Source of the DNA: Kalmusia sp. IMI 367209 | Taxonomy: Eukaryota; Ascomycota; Dothideomycetes; Pleosporales; Didymosphaeriaceae | Length of the DNA: 64,000 nucleotides | Direction: 5' to 3' | Assembly (NCBI GenBank): GCA_027946365.1 | Contig: JAPEUQ010000015.1 | Coordinates: 186,001 to 250,000, forward strand | Shown: in pieces, positions 38,182 through 48,882 of the stretch | Layout of the letters: each line of letters starts with the position of its first letter | How positions within the stretch are numbered: the stretch's first letter is position 1 | The notes under the pieces: model-generated | Told to the model about the DNA's origin: nothing | Databases searched by the model: none | The model's input: only the letters and a program-made list of their open reading frames with translations | Program-made: the position numbers and the translations under genes

Positions 38182-39481
38182 ATGAGAGCAGCACGGTTTT
38201 ACAGCGCGAAAGACATTCGCATCTTATCAGTTCCCAGACCTACGCCCACTGCCAACCAAGTGCTAGTTGATATCGAGTGGTGCGGCATATGTGGTTCAGA
38301 CCTGCACGAATACCTTATGGGACCGTTGGTTATCCCGACAAAAGACAATGCTCACGCAATCACTGGAGAGTCACTTCCCTGTGACCCTGGGTCATGAATT
38401 TTGTGGTCGAATCAGCTGGGTCCCAGATGGTTCCGTCCTTCAGATTGGCCAACCTGTGATGGTCGATCCTCGATTATACTGCACGAATTGCTTACAGTGC
38501 TCAAGTACTAGAAGTAATATGTGCGAGACATGGGGCTTTCTAGGGTTGAGTGGCAGGGGTGGGGGTCTGTCAGAAACCATCGCTGTCGACCCAAAGGCAT
38601 GCCACATACTTCCCGAAGGAGTGGATCTACGATTTGCGGCCTTGATCGAGCCTTTGACTGTGGCAAGGCACGCTCTCAAATCCTCAGGCTATAACGAATA
38701 TATCTCTTTAAATGTGCTGGTCCTTGGAGGTGGGCCTGTAGGCCTAGCAGTGGCGATGGATCTCAAGGTACATGGAGCTCGCCAAATCATTGTATCGGAG
38801 CCTTCGCGGACTCGAAGACACCAGGTCGGAAAGCATTGCGATGTAGCTCTAGATCCCAACGGAACAGCTATCGCAAACGAATGCCGGAAACTAACGGAAG
38901 GAGCTGGAGTGGATATCGTATTCGACTGTGCTGGTGTCATGCCTGCATTACGGACAGGATTCGATGCTCTCAAGAACAGAGGTACTTATGTGAACGTGGC
39001 TGGGTGGGGCACACCGGTACGTATAACCAGAAGATATAGTTCAATGACTCTTCCACTTGTGTATGATATCTCTCTAGACATCATAGTACAATAATGCGTC
39101 CTCAGACTTTTGGACCGATACTACATCACTATGACGGAGAGAAGGCTATTCACTGACGATGTATTAGCCCACTGTGCCAATGGAGTTCTTCCATATGAAA
39201 GAGATCCTTTTTCCGGGCTTCCATGTCTTACGACGACCAAGACTTCGCAGAAGTCGTCCGCGATTTCAGCTTAGGTAAGCACCGAGTGCCCGAAGTCTTG
39301 AGCGAGGCTGATAGTCATTCCAGGCAGATATGAAGGCGTTGAAGAGATGGTGACTTCTCGTGTTGGACTGGATAACGTTGTTCAACAAGGTTTTGAAGAA
39401 CTTATTAGGAATAAGGATTATCACATAAAGATACTTGTGACGCCAAAGGCTGAGCTTCTTAGATCAAAGTCAGTCTTGTAA
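38182..39481 (+). CDS. Zinc-dependent medium-chain dehydrogenase (sorbitol/butanediol dehydrogenase-like), two +1 frameshifts
   Basis: Exons 38182-39016, 39168-39274 and 39324-39481 surround introns of 151 and 49 nt. Visible marks are the catalytic zinc motif CGICGSDLHE, GHEFCGRI, a structural zinc lobe CTNCLQCSSTRSNMC with four Cys, the NAD-binding GGGPVG, and the C-terminal GRYEGVEEMVTSRVGLDNVV. This places it with polyol and 2,3-butanediol dehydrogenases that oxidise secondary alcohols with NAD. Two one-base insertions break it: C3 at 38377-38379 (before VTLGHEF) and T5 at 39208-39212 (between MKEIL and ASMSYDD). Without them the protein is complete and well conserved, so assembly error is as likely as decay. 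A TIR element starts 70 bp after the stop. Confidence 0.82.
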
Positions 39482-39551
39482 CACTAGTGCTATAGAGCAT
39501 TCCAGAAATGTGAAGCTTTTCCTTACGTAAATAGTATTCTTGCTGAGCGCT

Positions 39552-39697
39552 ACAGTACTAGAATGATAGTCTAAGGACGTATTATGTGTTGAGTCAGGCT
39601 AGGATACGTAATACAGAAGTCGAAAAGTTCTAACACTTTGATCCTTTGAAAGTAAATTGGATATGGGCATGCTAGTAGAGAAAAATGGCTAAGAAAG
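39552..39697 (+). repeat. Left terminal inverted repeat
   Basis: About 146 bp, near-identical to the reverse complement of 40415-40560. Confidence 0.88.
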
Positions 39698-40414
39698 GAT
39701 ATGAGAGATGTTGGTACTAGAATGATTGGAATGTGGTAGGTTGCGTCTAGTTTATGATGTATAGCATAGTAATTAGCGCATAGAACCATAGGATGAAAGT
39801 CTCTACTTTTAAATATGGGAACATATCACTGTCATCCCAATGAGTAAGGAAGCTCATAACCATGCTCCCGCGACAACGAAGCCGGTCTGGGGTCTCTGGA
39901 GGACATATGCGCAAACGCGCCGATTGTTAGGTGTAAATGGCTGGGAAGGCCTTTATATATGTGTTGTGTGGGCTAGCTCATAGTTTATAGAGGCCAGATG
40001 AGAGAGCTCAGACACCTGCTCGGTGAGTGGCCTTTCAGCACTGTAACCGGCGGGACTTGCCTACAGGCTCATAGGGTGATGTCAACGGTATGGGGGATGA
40101 ACGCGCTGAGGCATAATGGTAATGCTGCTAGGTGTGAAGCTGTATTATGCCATAGCGTAGTGGCATTATGGAGATGTAAGGTAGGAGTGCCGATTAGAAT
40201 AGGACGTTCAAATGATCCAACGACTTGTATTTGTTACAATGGGCTGGCATGATCATTCGCGATAACGGAAGTATACATGAGATCCCCTGAGAACTATAGT
40301 GAAGGAAATATGGTCGCCTATTGCTGAAAGAGCGGAACGCTTAGAATACAGTATCTTCAAATACGAAATTGCTACTACCAACGTGATGTCATTTCCGGAA
40401 CGCCCTATCATATT

Positions 40415-40560
40415 CTTTGTTGGCCATTTTCCTCTACTAGCATGCCCATATCCAATTTACTTTCAAAGGATCAAGGTGTTAGAACTTTTCGACTTCTGTA
40501 TTACGTATCCTAGCCTGACTCAACACATAATACGTCCTTAGACTATCATTCTAGTACTGT
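40415..40560 (-). repeat. Right terminal inverted repeat
   Basis: Inverted copy of 39552-39697, with about five differences seen by eye. Confidence 0.88.
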
Positions 40561-41586
40561 TAAGTCCTGAAAATGGCTGTTGGTTTTCTCGTCCTCGCGC
40601 TGGTGCGGCGCCTTCATAGAATGAGGAATATCGTAGGCGTCGCTGTTATTGTGCATACCACTATGATATTTAGCAGTCATAATACTTTAAGGCTACTACG
40701 ATCGAGAAATTGCTAGAGGATTAACGAGCAACTAGATATAATTCAACCACACCGGGAAGTCCTCTAAATGCAATAATTGATTCAATCACTCAATTCATTG
40801 TCTTCAAGAGCCCGCACATAGGTGTCGCGCTTAGGGTAGTAGATATCAAGAGCATCTTGGGCGACTGGATTGTTGTGCCATTCTGTGGTCTTTCGTACTA
40901 TTTCCTCACGATTGAGTGTATATATGAGCAGTGTATTTGTTACCTATATGAGGAGTGACATCTTATACTCAACAATTGAATCGTGGATGTGCCGTAATGC
41001 TGAATCAGCTTGAATCCCTTTATATCTTGGGGCTTCTGCCTGGTAAAAGGAGAATCCTAACTTTTAGATTTCTCAACACCGGAGAGCCTTACATTTGTGG
41101 CTAATATGTTTCTATTATATTATCGTTATTGAATATGGAACGCTTCCATCCCAAGTTGTCGTCCTAGGCTGTGACGGTTGCTGCGTGTGAGGCACGTGAT
41201 GTAGTGCTTTCACAGATCTGTAAGATTAATAAGACAAAGTGGGTCTTTTCGGAATCGGCTGCACAATGAGCCGGAGTAAACAAAAAACAACCCACAGTAG
41301 TTTTGACGATAGACAGAATTCAACTTTTTTTTTCAAAATCCTCTTCTCCCAAACATAGGCGTCTTCATTCTAAAAATTATAGACTTACTGTACCTGCAAC
41401 TACATATGTATGGAGATGTGTCTACTGCGTCAATCTATCCTTGAATATTATTGGAAAGGTTAGTGAACCTAATGAAGCTGCCAACGCATCATATAAAGAT
41501 TGTTTTAATCTGACGAGTTGCAGAGGTCTACGTAGTGAACACAGGCATCAACGTTACGTACCACAACCTTGATGTTCACATTGATA
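40561..41586. other. Spacer
   Basis: One short frame (41303-41572 plus) without recognisable motif; nothing else seen. Confidence 0.4.
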
Positions 41587-43927
41587 TCACTGCAAAGTGA
41601 ATGTCTGCGGTTGATAACCAGGGTATCTGAGAGCTTCCCCATGCATGATTCCATGAACGTAGCATTCGTCAATTACAACAAAAGTACCATCCTCTTGTAG
41701 CCTCAAGACATGAGGGACTTTCGACCCATACAGAATGCAGATAGTGTCGCCTACGGTCGCGTACTCTGGAACACGGGCCAAACGTCCGTCTTCAGTCCGG
41801 CAAAATCTCTTCCGCGTGCCCCATGTTTGTAGAGAACCTTCAATCAGGGAATTTGCCTTCATGTGCCCAATGAACCATTTATGGAATTCTCGAACATCAA
41901 TCTTTTTGTTGTCCTCATATGGTGATTTGAAATATCCAAATTTATAAGCGAGCATAGAAAAAGCGGGTAAGGAAGCCCAGAGTACAGAGTCGGGTTCCTT
42001 GAAAGATCCCTCAATGATATCTGGCGCTTGTCGAACGAATTCTAGATAGCGTAGAAAATGGCTTGAGTATATGCTGGGGGCAGGGAGGCCATCCTCGGTT
42101 AATCCACAGATCATGGTCCTCCAGAACGCATCGTATGTCGTACACGTCATTGGTCGATCGCCTTTGGTGATCTCCCAACATTCTCGAAGCCACTTGTGCA
42201 TCAAAACTAGCTTCCTGGTAACGCTCCTATCGATCTGAATTTCAGACGTTATCTTGACGATATGAGGAATAGAGCTAATAGTATGAATATGGTCAACGAT
42301 AACACCTCGTACGCGCATCATCTCCTTTTTTTTGCGTAAACCAGACATCGACTGTAGTATTTGACGCGGCAGAAAAAGTTGCATTTTTTATACTAACAAG
42401 CAGATTCTTATCCATGAGTCGAGTCCAGTCAGGGACCCAAGATGGCTCACCAGTCGTTGCGCTAGAAGTTGTTGCGCACGACAATGACCGCAAGCTTCCA
42501 TTTCAGATTATATCCCAGATTGCGAATCTTTTAAATAGTTCAGCGGTCGTGAGTGAATAGTCGAAACTGATTTCCCAGTCGAGAATATCCTGACCATCGG
42601 ATATGCTCATCATGGCGAAGATCTTGTCCCTTGGATCTGAACATTTACCGTAGGTATTTGTCAAAACAACCGTGAATAAAGGATCGCAAAGTTTTTGTGA
42701 CCGTATCCTTTCCATGTTGATGTTATTTTTGCAGGCTAACGCACAGTCTTCTTCTAAATGCTTAGACGTTAGGCCTTGGTCCTCTAGATAGCTGAACCCA
42801 CTTGAAAGGGTGCTCCAAGGAATTGTAGAGTCTCCGCATACAACGACTACACGCTTGGCATGAGACACCTCCTGGACGACCCATAATCGATGAAACCATG
42901 GGCGTTGGAGGAAGCTTTGGATGGAGTTCCAGTCAATAATATGTAAATTGGTGAGGTGGGGCGAGATAGATCTTCGAAGACTTCTGTTGGCGAGATCCCT
43001 TGACCAGAAGTCTTCCCTGCCCATAGTATCTCGTTGAAACAGCCACTCAGTGCTGGACAACCACTGGTCTTGATGTAGTGAGTTCATCAGGGAGAATATC
43101 TTGGTCGTTTCTGGACTTTGCTCTCCGAGCCATATAATTACCCTGTCGGCTTCCGAGAATACGTCGCCCATCAATCGGACTTGCTGACGGCGCTCTTCAA
43201 TATCGTTTTGATCGATGCAGAGAGCATCGATCCACAACCGTCTGCTGTGTTCTTCGAATCGGAGATATCGAAGGGCAGAATGCAAGTTACTAGTGACCAA
43301 TACTTTCGTATCAGAAATGTATATGGGATGGCTCGCAACTTCATTCCCCCAGGCGTAGGAGAGCGCTTCGTACTTCAGATGACTAGCACTGAGGGAAATA
43401 TGTTTCATGTCGAAATTAATTTCGTCGTCGAACTGACCAGGGTGCAGAATCAAGAACCTGATATCAGTTCGGTCAAGTAGTTTCCGATAGCAAGAATCAT
43501 TCCTCTTGAGGACCCCAGGTGTGGTAACAAGTACTATATCTCCATCATCATCTAAGACATCTCTCAGATCTTCTGCATAGCCTGCTGGTAAAATCAAACC
43601 AACCGCAAAGAAGGAGAGGTACAATGCGGCTAAAACACCTGATACAGCCATCGATCCTGTGATACCGATGACTAGATTTGCTTCCAGATCACTTGGCTTT
43701 TCTCTCCAGAGTTTGGTCTTTTCTGAGGCAATAATCGATCTCTTTCGACCAGGAATGTCTCCAATATCCCACTTTCGTGACCGAGAGAAGTTCCGTAAAT
43801 TTGATCGCCGACTGGTATGATTGTAACTTGGGCGGCCCAAGCATAAGCGGGAGGGAAGTGCATAGAATTGACGATTCATTTTGTAAGATGCATCAAATTT
43901 TGGACAAAACCGAACTCTAGACGTCAA
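41587..43927 (-). pseudogene. HET-domain protein gene with a nonsense codon and a +1 frameshift
   Basis: The minus strand from 43927 encodes a leader with one hydrophobic segment (ITGSMAVSGVLAALYLSFF) and then a complete HET domain: YEALSYAWGN, RRLWIDALCIDQND, ERRQQVRLMGDVF, RVIIWLG, with VVCGDSTIPW and DPRDKIFAMM further on. HET proteins mediate heterokaryon incompatibility and programmed cell death. The frame meets a TGA (plus 42503-42505), probably a changed TGG Trp codon before NGSLR, then continues in frame with SCATTSSATTGEPSWVPDW. A run of eight T (plus 42326-42333; A8 in the gene) then shifts the frame, which continues to 41587. With both repaired it would be about 780 residues. The TGG-to-TGA change is of the RIP type. 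Confidence 0.85.
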
Positions 43928-46900
43928 ATTCGATCTTTCAAGCCAGATTTGCTGATTTTTGCAATGAATAACAACGCAAACGTAACTATGGCAGCTTTAA
44001 AGAACCTTGTAACCTATCAGTCATTGTAATACGTCTATAGCACGTCTCGCTAACCTGTGTACCTTGGCTCACTAGACTTTCAGTACGCATTATGTAGTCT
44101 CAAGTTGCCCGGGTCTCGGATAGCTTCTCTGCTAGATTGGAAGAGTATTGGTGGGAAGTGGGGCTGGAGCGACTAGGCTGATTATGAATACGTGGCGCTC
44201 TTGGCACTTTGGCACTTGGCACTGCCAGGATGACTTATTGGTGTTAAGTCGCGCAAAAGCCTTTTCTGGGCAGGTGTGTGTACTGAATATAAGTAGATGA
44301 TAGCAGGTTTTCCTTCATGCGGATTTCCTAAGAAGGTGTGCAGAAGCCAAACGAACAAGCAGATTACTTATCTAATCAGCGAGACTAGCCGCTCCACACA
44401 AAAGGTGGGGTACAAGTCGAGTATTGATTCGATACTGGTGTCAAACTACGTGAAAGCATACCTACGTAGGTACAAGTACTAAATACAGGCAGACAAGAAG
44501 AGCAGATGCCCCTCCTGCTAGTTTACTAAGTTGTGTTGTGGATTGCACCCACTATACCCATGAGGAAGAGCCTTGCGGAAACTGCGGCGCTTGGTGGGGG
44601 GAGCTGGTACCTTAGGAGGTACCGGCTCGAAAGAGCGACAAGGCCGCCAGATGTCGGGACTAATGTAAAGCGTGGTGGCGGCTTGAGGATCTAGAACTAA
44701 GTAAGTTGACGCATGTGGGTGGAGAAGAAGTCGCTGAAGTGCTCCGAGTCAAACATAGTGCATACTGTTTTGTGAGAACCCATCCCCTCTCTTTGCTTCT
44801 TCATCTGCTGCACTGAAAGCTTCTCTCATCGTCAAAGTATCATGCATTTGGCCTGGTTTTCTGCTGCAAAGTGATCTAGAAGTACCGTTTAGTTACCGCC
44901 ATTTCATAATGCATCCACACGTGATAGAAATACATCTAGCAGCAGCCATAGATCTATCGTCCATCTCCAAGCCCAGGTCCGACAGCCCCATCGGAACACC
45001 TTCGCTCGAGTTCGTCCGTAAGCATCGTATATTCATTTTACAACTATCCTCCGTGCCAACATGCTGAGTTCACTAATCCTCGGCGACGAAAGCCGAAAGC
45101 CACCGATCGTTTTGATGAATGAACCGAAGACTGAGGCACAGTGGGAAGGAAACGAAAACAAAGACAACATACTACCAGAGGACGTTGCGACGGTCATGCT
45201 TGTAAGTTCTCCCGTATTAGGCATAACGGTATCCCAGAAAATGCCTGTGTCGGAAACCACGTATCTGCTTTACTACACGTAACATGACCTAACAAATGAG
45301 AACATGCTCCGCGTCAATATCGTTGTACACTGATTCTTCCGCGTCAAAAATATAGATTTTGGAGAATTGATTATCCCTAGGTTTTACGATAACTCTCCCT
45401 TCTTGAATATAATGCTCACAAAGAGATACTAGAAGGGTCAAACAATAATTTTGACTATTCATCGCAAAAAAAGAAAAAAAAAAGGAGGTAGCGCTACCAG
45501 GCGGCTCTGAAGGCAAGAAAGTTAGCTAGTAAGGATGCGATTTGCAAGTACGTTCAATCAAAAGATTGCTCGCGCGCCCTTACGCTGGGGTCGAATATAT
45601 TGAGCCGCTTCTTCATATGCACGTTTTCTCTTTTACATAATTGCATGTGTTAAACGGCATCGTCCCCGAGCTATCGTATGGAGGACACTTGCTTCTACCT
45701 TACCATTCCAGGGCTACTCTCAAATATTTGAATCCTCCACAGATCATAGTGTCGAGGAGTTGCGTAGTGTCGAGCCGGTTCAGCCTGAGCCTAATGCTCG
45801 CCGCTAGAAATTCGGTTAGTAAATTTGAAGCTCTTGGGCATGGGCGCAACAGTAATTTTCTTTTGGTAATAAGTAAATACTCAGGATTTAAGTTGGAAAA
45901 GTGATCCAACGCCTCTGTGTAAGCCCCATGCGGTTTGATGAGGAAAATACCGCAGATAAGCGTAAGCAATGAGATCACATTTCAGCCACACGGACGTTAC
46001 TGTACACACCCCACTCAACAATGAGCAAATCTCATTGGTCCTCTGCCTTTTCAAATACATATTGTGTTACTTAGGCGTCAATATTCTGTCGCGCAGGGTC
46101 ATCGTGCGAATGACAATGTGGCTGAAGCTAAGCAATGGACCCACCGCAGCAGGTGAACTGATGATCACATATGCGCCACCTCCACGCTTTTCAAACAGTG
46201 AGACTGGTTTCTGGTTGTGGAAATTATAGAAAATTCAGAGCGGGATGGTGCTTACGCAGAAAGACATCCCAGCATGAGACACATGGTCACCCGGATGGGG
46301 CGGCATCGGGCATTACGATTGAAGCTTGGCCTCAAGCCAAAAAGCTTATCTACGGGAATAAACGAATGCACTACGTGTTTGCTACTTAGGCTTCTGCAGA
46401 GATCTATTGGTTATTATTGTATGCAGGTTGGTCACTGTCGGCATATCGAACGATCAATCTTTCCATGCCATCAATAATAGTTATAGCAATGAAGCCTATC
46501 TGTACCGATATTGCTCGGAGTGACATCTCACTGCGCCGCATTTAAGTTGAGTCAAAACTATAACGAAGCCTCATCTTACTAAGGCCGCCTACCGCGCATT
46601 TTTAGACGGGTAAGAACGTCACATGAATAAAAGGCGGCTTATTGTCCGGAAAAATCGTAGTGTTGATGCGGTAACTTTTTGATTTTTTCTGGCACTAAAG
46701 TAACTATGCTTTCCCTCTCTGTTGAGCTTCAAAAATAGCGTAAGTTGGTAGACGAACATGAGCGATCAGTGATCATCAAGAAGTTTCTGAAGCTGTCTTT
46801 GACTTCTGTAATTTCGACACCCTATGAAAAAGGTAATTGTTAGATCGATTGTGAAGGGGCCAGGTGATGTGGCTGATGGATGAGGCGGCTGATGGCGGTG

Positions 46901-47398
46901 GACCACCCCTGGATACGGCTACAGATGTAGAACCCGAATTTTCATCTACGGAGGTGTTGACTGGACCTCATGACTTCTGAAAATTCCAGGTGCTTCAACC
47001 TGTTGTCTCAGGTAACTTCAAAATCTAAATATTGATATGGAATCCATGCGTGGTTTGCCTACATGATCTTATCAAGCACCATGGTTGCCATCCTGTGAGT
47101 CAAATACGATATTACTATGGGGAGATAATGACGGCTTTAACACAGTACATACAATTTTATCTGACCCAAGTGTAATAGCTCACTAGGCGGAGTATTATGG
47201 TGCGTGGAGGTGATGATTCTGCATTGGAGCCATGTGCGCGTCCAAAATCGTGTAATGACCCTCGTGCACATGGCCTCATTCAGCCACCTAATGATGAGCA
47301 ATACCTTCCTCCGTCGCTATCCGCTGAATCATAGGTGATACCCAGGCAAGCAAGATGAAAGACTGCCGAAACTTCCGCGGTTCGCAAGGCCAGCGCAA
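43928..47398. other. Gene-poor spacer, 3.5 kb
   Basis: Many short frames with no recognisable motif. 45700-45978 minus has a hydrophobic start but no support as a secreted protein. No repeats or RNA genes were recognised. The last few hundred bases are the promoter region of the cupin gene. Confidence 0.4.
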
Positions 47399-47407
47399 GT
47401 ATATAAA
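47399..47407 (+). promoter_or_regulatory. TATA box of the cupin gene
   Basis: TATATAAAG lies about 85 bp upstream of the ATG at 47491, a normal spacing for a fungal gene with a short leader. Confidence 0.55.
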
Positions 47408-47490
47408 GGATGAAAGGTTCCAACTAGAAGAGCATCGGACCGCCTTCTCCATCCCTTACAACAACAGAGAGTAAAGAATATATACCCGAG

Positions 47491-48351
47491 ATGCACGCTT
47501 TCAGTTCTCTCCTTGCTCTCTTCGCGACGGCATCAATTGCCTCTCCCGTGGCCCTCGAACAACCCCAAAGTTTGGAGGCTCGTTCCGCTGAGCATTACAA
47601 ACATTGGGAGGACTCGAATCCGCTGAAGAAACGCGCCGTCAATCCCAACACTGTGAACGTTCTCACTCCGGAGCAACTCACGGCGCAGCGCAATGCACTT
47701 CTACTTGCACAGTCGGAAACCGCACGGGAAGTCATCCTCTTTCCCAATCCACCCAATGCGTCCAACGACACATTTCAGTTCATCAATAACACGGTCACGC
47801 CACCGACTGGAGGTAGCATCGTTCTCGCCACGGTCAACAACTTCCCAGCTCTGGGTTCCACTGGTCTTGCAGGGGCTGTTGGCTTCGTCAACCCTTGTGG
47901 GCTTAACACACCTCATTGGCACCCTCGAGCTAATGAGCTTTTGACGGTCGTTCAAGGTACCTTGGTTGGTGCTCTCATCCTCGAAAACGACAACGGCGCC
48001 GGTAACGTTGTTGGAGCTCCTCCGCCGATTGTTGGCGCACTGCCCCAGATCAACACCACTTTGACCAACTTCACTGGAATGCTTTTCCCCAAGGGGCTCA
48101 TTCACTGGCAGTTCAACCCTGAGTGTGAGCCCGCTGTCTTCGTCGCTGGCTTCGATAACCCCGACCCTGGACGTGCTGAGGCTGCTCGTGGTTTCTTCTC
48201 AGCGGAGCCCGACGAGGTCGTTCAGGCCAGCACGGGCTACTCTGAATTCCTGACCCCAGCGCAGATAATGGGGCTCCGACCGACACTAACTAGCTCTTTC
48301 ACTAGTATCGTTCAATCTTGCGCCAAGAAGTGTGGTATTCCCTTCGAATGA
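47491..48351 (+). CDS. Secreted cupin (spherulin/germin-like)
   Basis: A single exon of 286 residues. The first 18 residues (MHAFSSLLALFATASIAS) form a signal peptide, with a short pro-region ending in KKR that could be cut by a Kex2-type protease. Cupin motif 1 is GLNTPHWHPRANE (about residues 138-149) with the two His and Glu metal ligands, and motif 2 is FPKGLIHWQFN with the third His. Several Asn-x-Thr sites (NASND, NNTV, NTTL, NFT) suggest glycosylation. Fungal members of this group resemble slime-mould spherulin 1A and plant germins and bind manganese; their substrates are mostly unknown. A TATA box precedes it. Confidence 0.88.
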   Translation: MHAFSSLLALFATASIASPVALEQPQSLEARSAEHYKHWEDSNPLKKRAVNPNTVNVLTPEQLTAQRNALLLAQSETAREVILFPNPPNASNDTFQFINNTVTPPTGGSIVLATVNNFPALGSTGLAGAVGFVNPCGLNTPHWHPRANELLTVVQGTLVGALILENDNGAGNVVGAPPPIVGALPQINTTLTNFTGMLFPKGLIHWQFNPECEPAVFVAGFDNPDPGRAEAARGFFSAEPDEVVQASTGYSEFLTPAQIMGLRPTLTSSFTSIVQSCAKKCGIPFE

Positions 48352-48882
48352 TTTCAAGCAGGAATAATTACTGTTGGATGTCATATCCCGAACAGTCGCA
48401 GGAGCAAGAATAGAGAGTGCCGTTGTGTAACGAGCATTCTAGCGTGGCTCGCCTTACCAAGTGTTTCCTAAACTTTTACTTAATGCTGTAGTTCGACAAA
48501 GAGAGACACTCGTTTGGAAACCTATGACTAGCTAGCTAGATATTAATATCATTCAACATTTGTTGCCTATATTTATAGCGATCTTTGATAATTGGCAGTA
48601 GCGGCAGAGTGATGATGAAGTATATATCTGACACATCAATCCTTACACAGCTGGAATGCAGGTAATGAACAGCCGCATGTCGGCATGCAGCTTGCAATAC
48701 GTTATTATCAGGTATTGGGAAGGCTCGTGACCTTGTGGGCCGGGAGTGATCTTTGGTGGGTGACCGAAGACTACCTACTTGTGGCTGAAAAGTGTAGGTT
48801 GGAGCCTAACAGACCCGGGAGTTTCCCGACGGAAATCTGATATTTGCGGCTTTAGTCCTTGCAATGAGCAACATTAAGATGC
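48352..48882. other. Spacer and promoter of the PLP-lyase/M20 fusion gene
   Basis: No credible coding frame. The sequence ahead of 48883 is the probable promoter and leader; no element was assigned. Confidence 0.35.

Larger units (their letters stand above)
39552..40560. mobile_element. Non-autonomous TIR element, 1.0 kb (MITE-like)
   Basis: The first about 146 bp (39552-39697) are repeated in inverted orientation at 40415-40560 with only a few mismatches. The ends read ACAGTACTAGAATG inward from each side. The 0.7-kb interior has no transposase-sized frame. A target duplication is not clear: TA precedes CAGTAC on the left but TT follows on the right. The outer 60 bp resemble the 111-bp array at 2561-3062 and the copy at 7500-7965, so all three belong to one family. 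Confidence 0.85.

Noticed and set aside
39551..40562. Tc1/mariner assignment from a TA target duplication
   Set aside because: TA is present on the left but TT on the right, and no transposase is encoded, so the superfamily cannot be set.
45700..45978. Possible small secreted protein (hydrophobic N-terminus, minus strand)
   Set aside because: No convincing signal cleavage site, few Cys, no promoter or neighbouring support; it could be chance.
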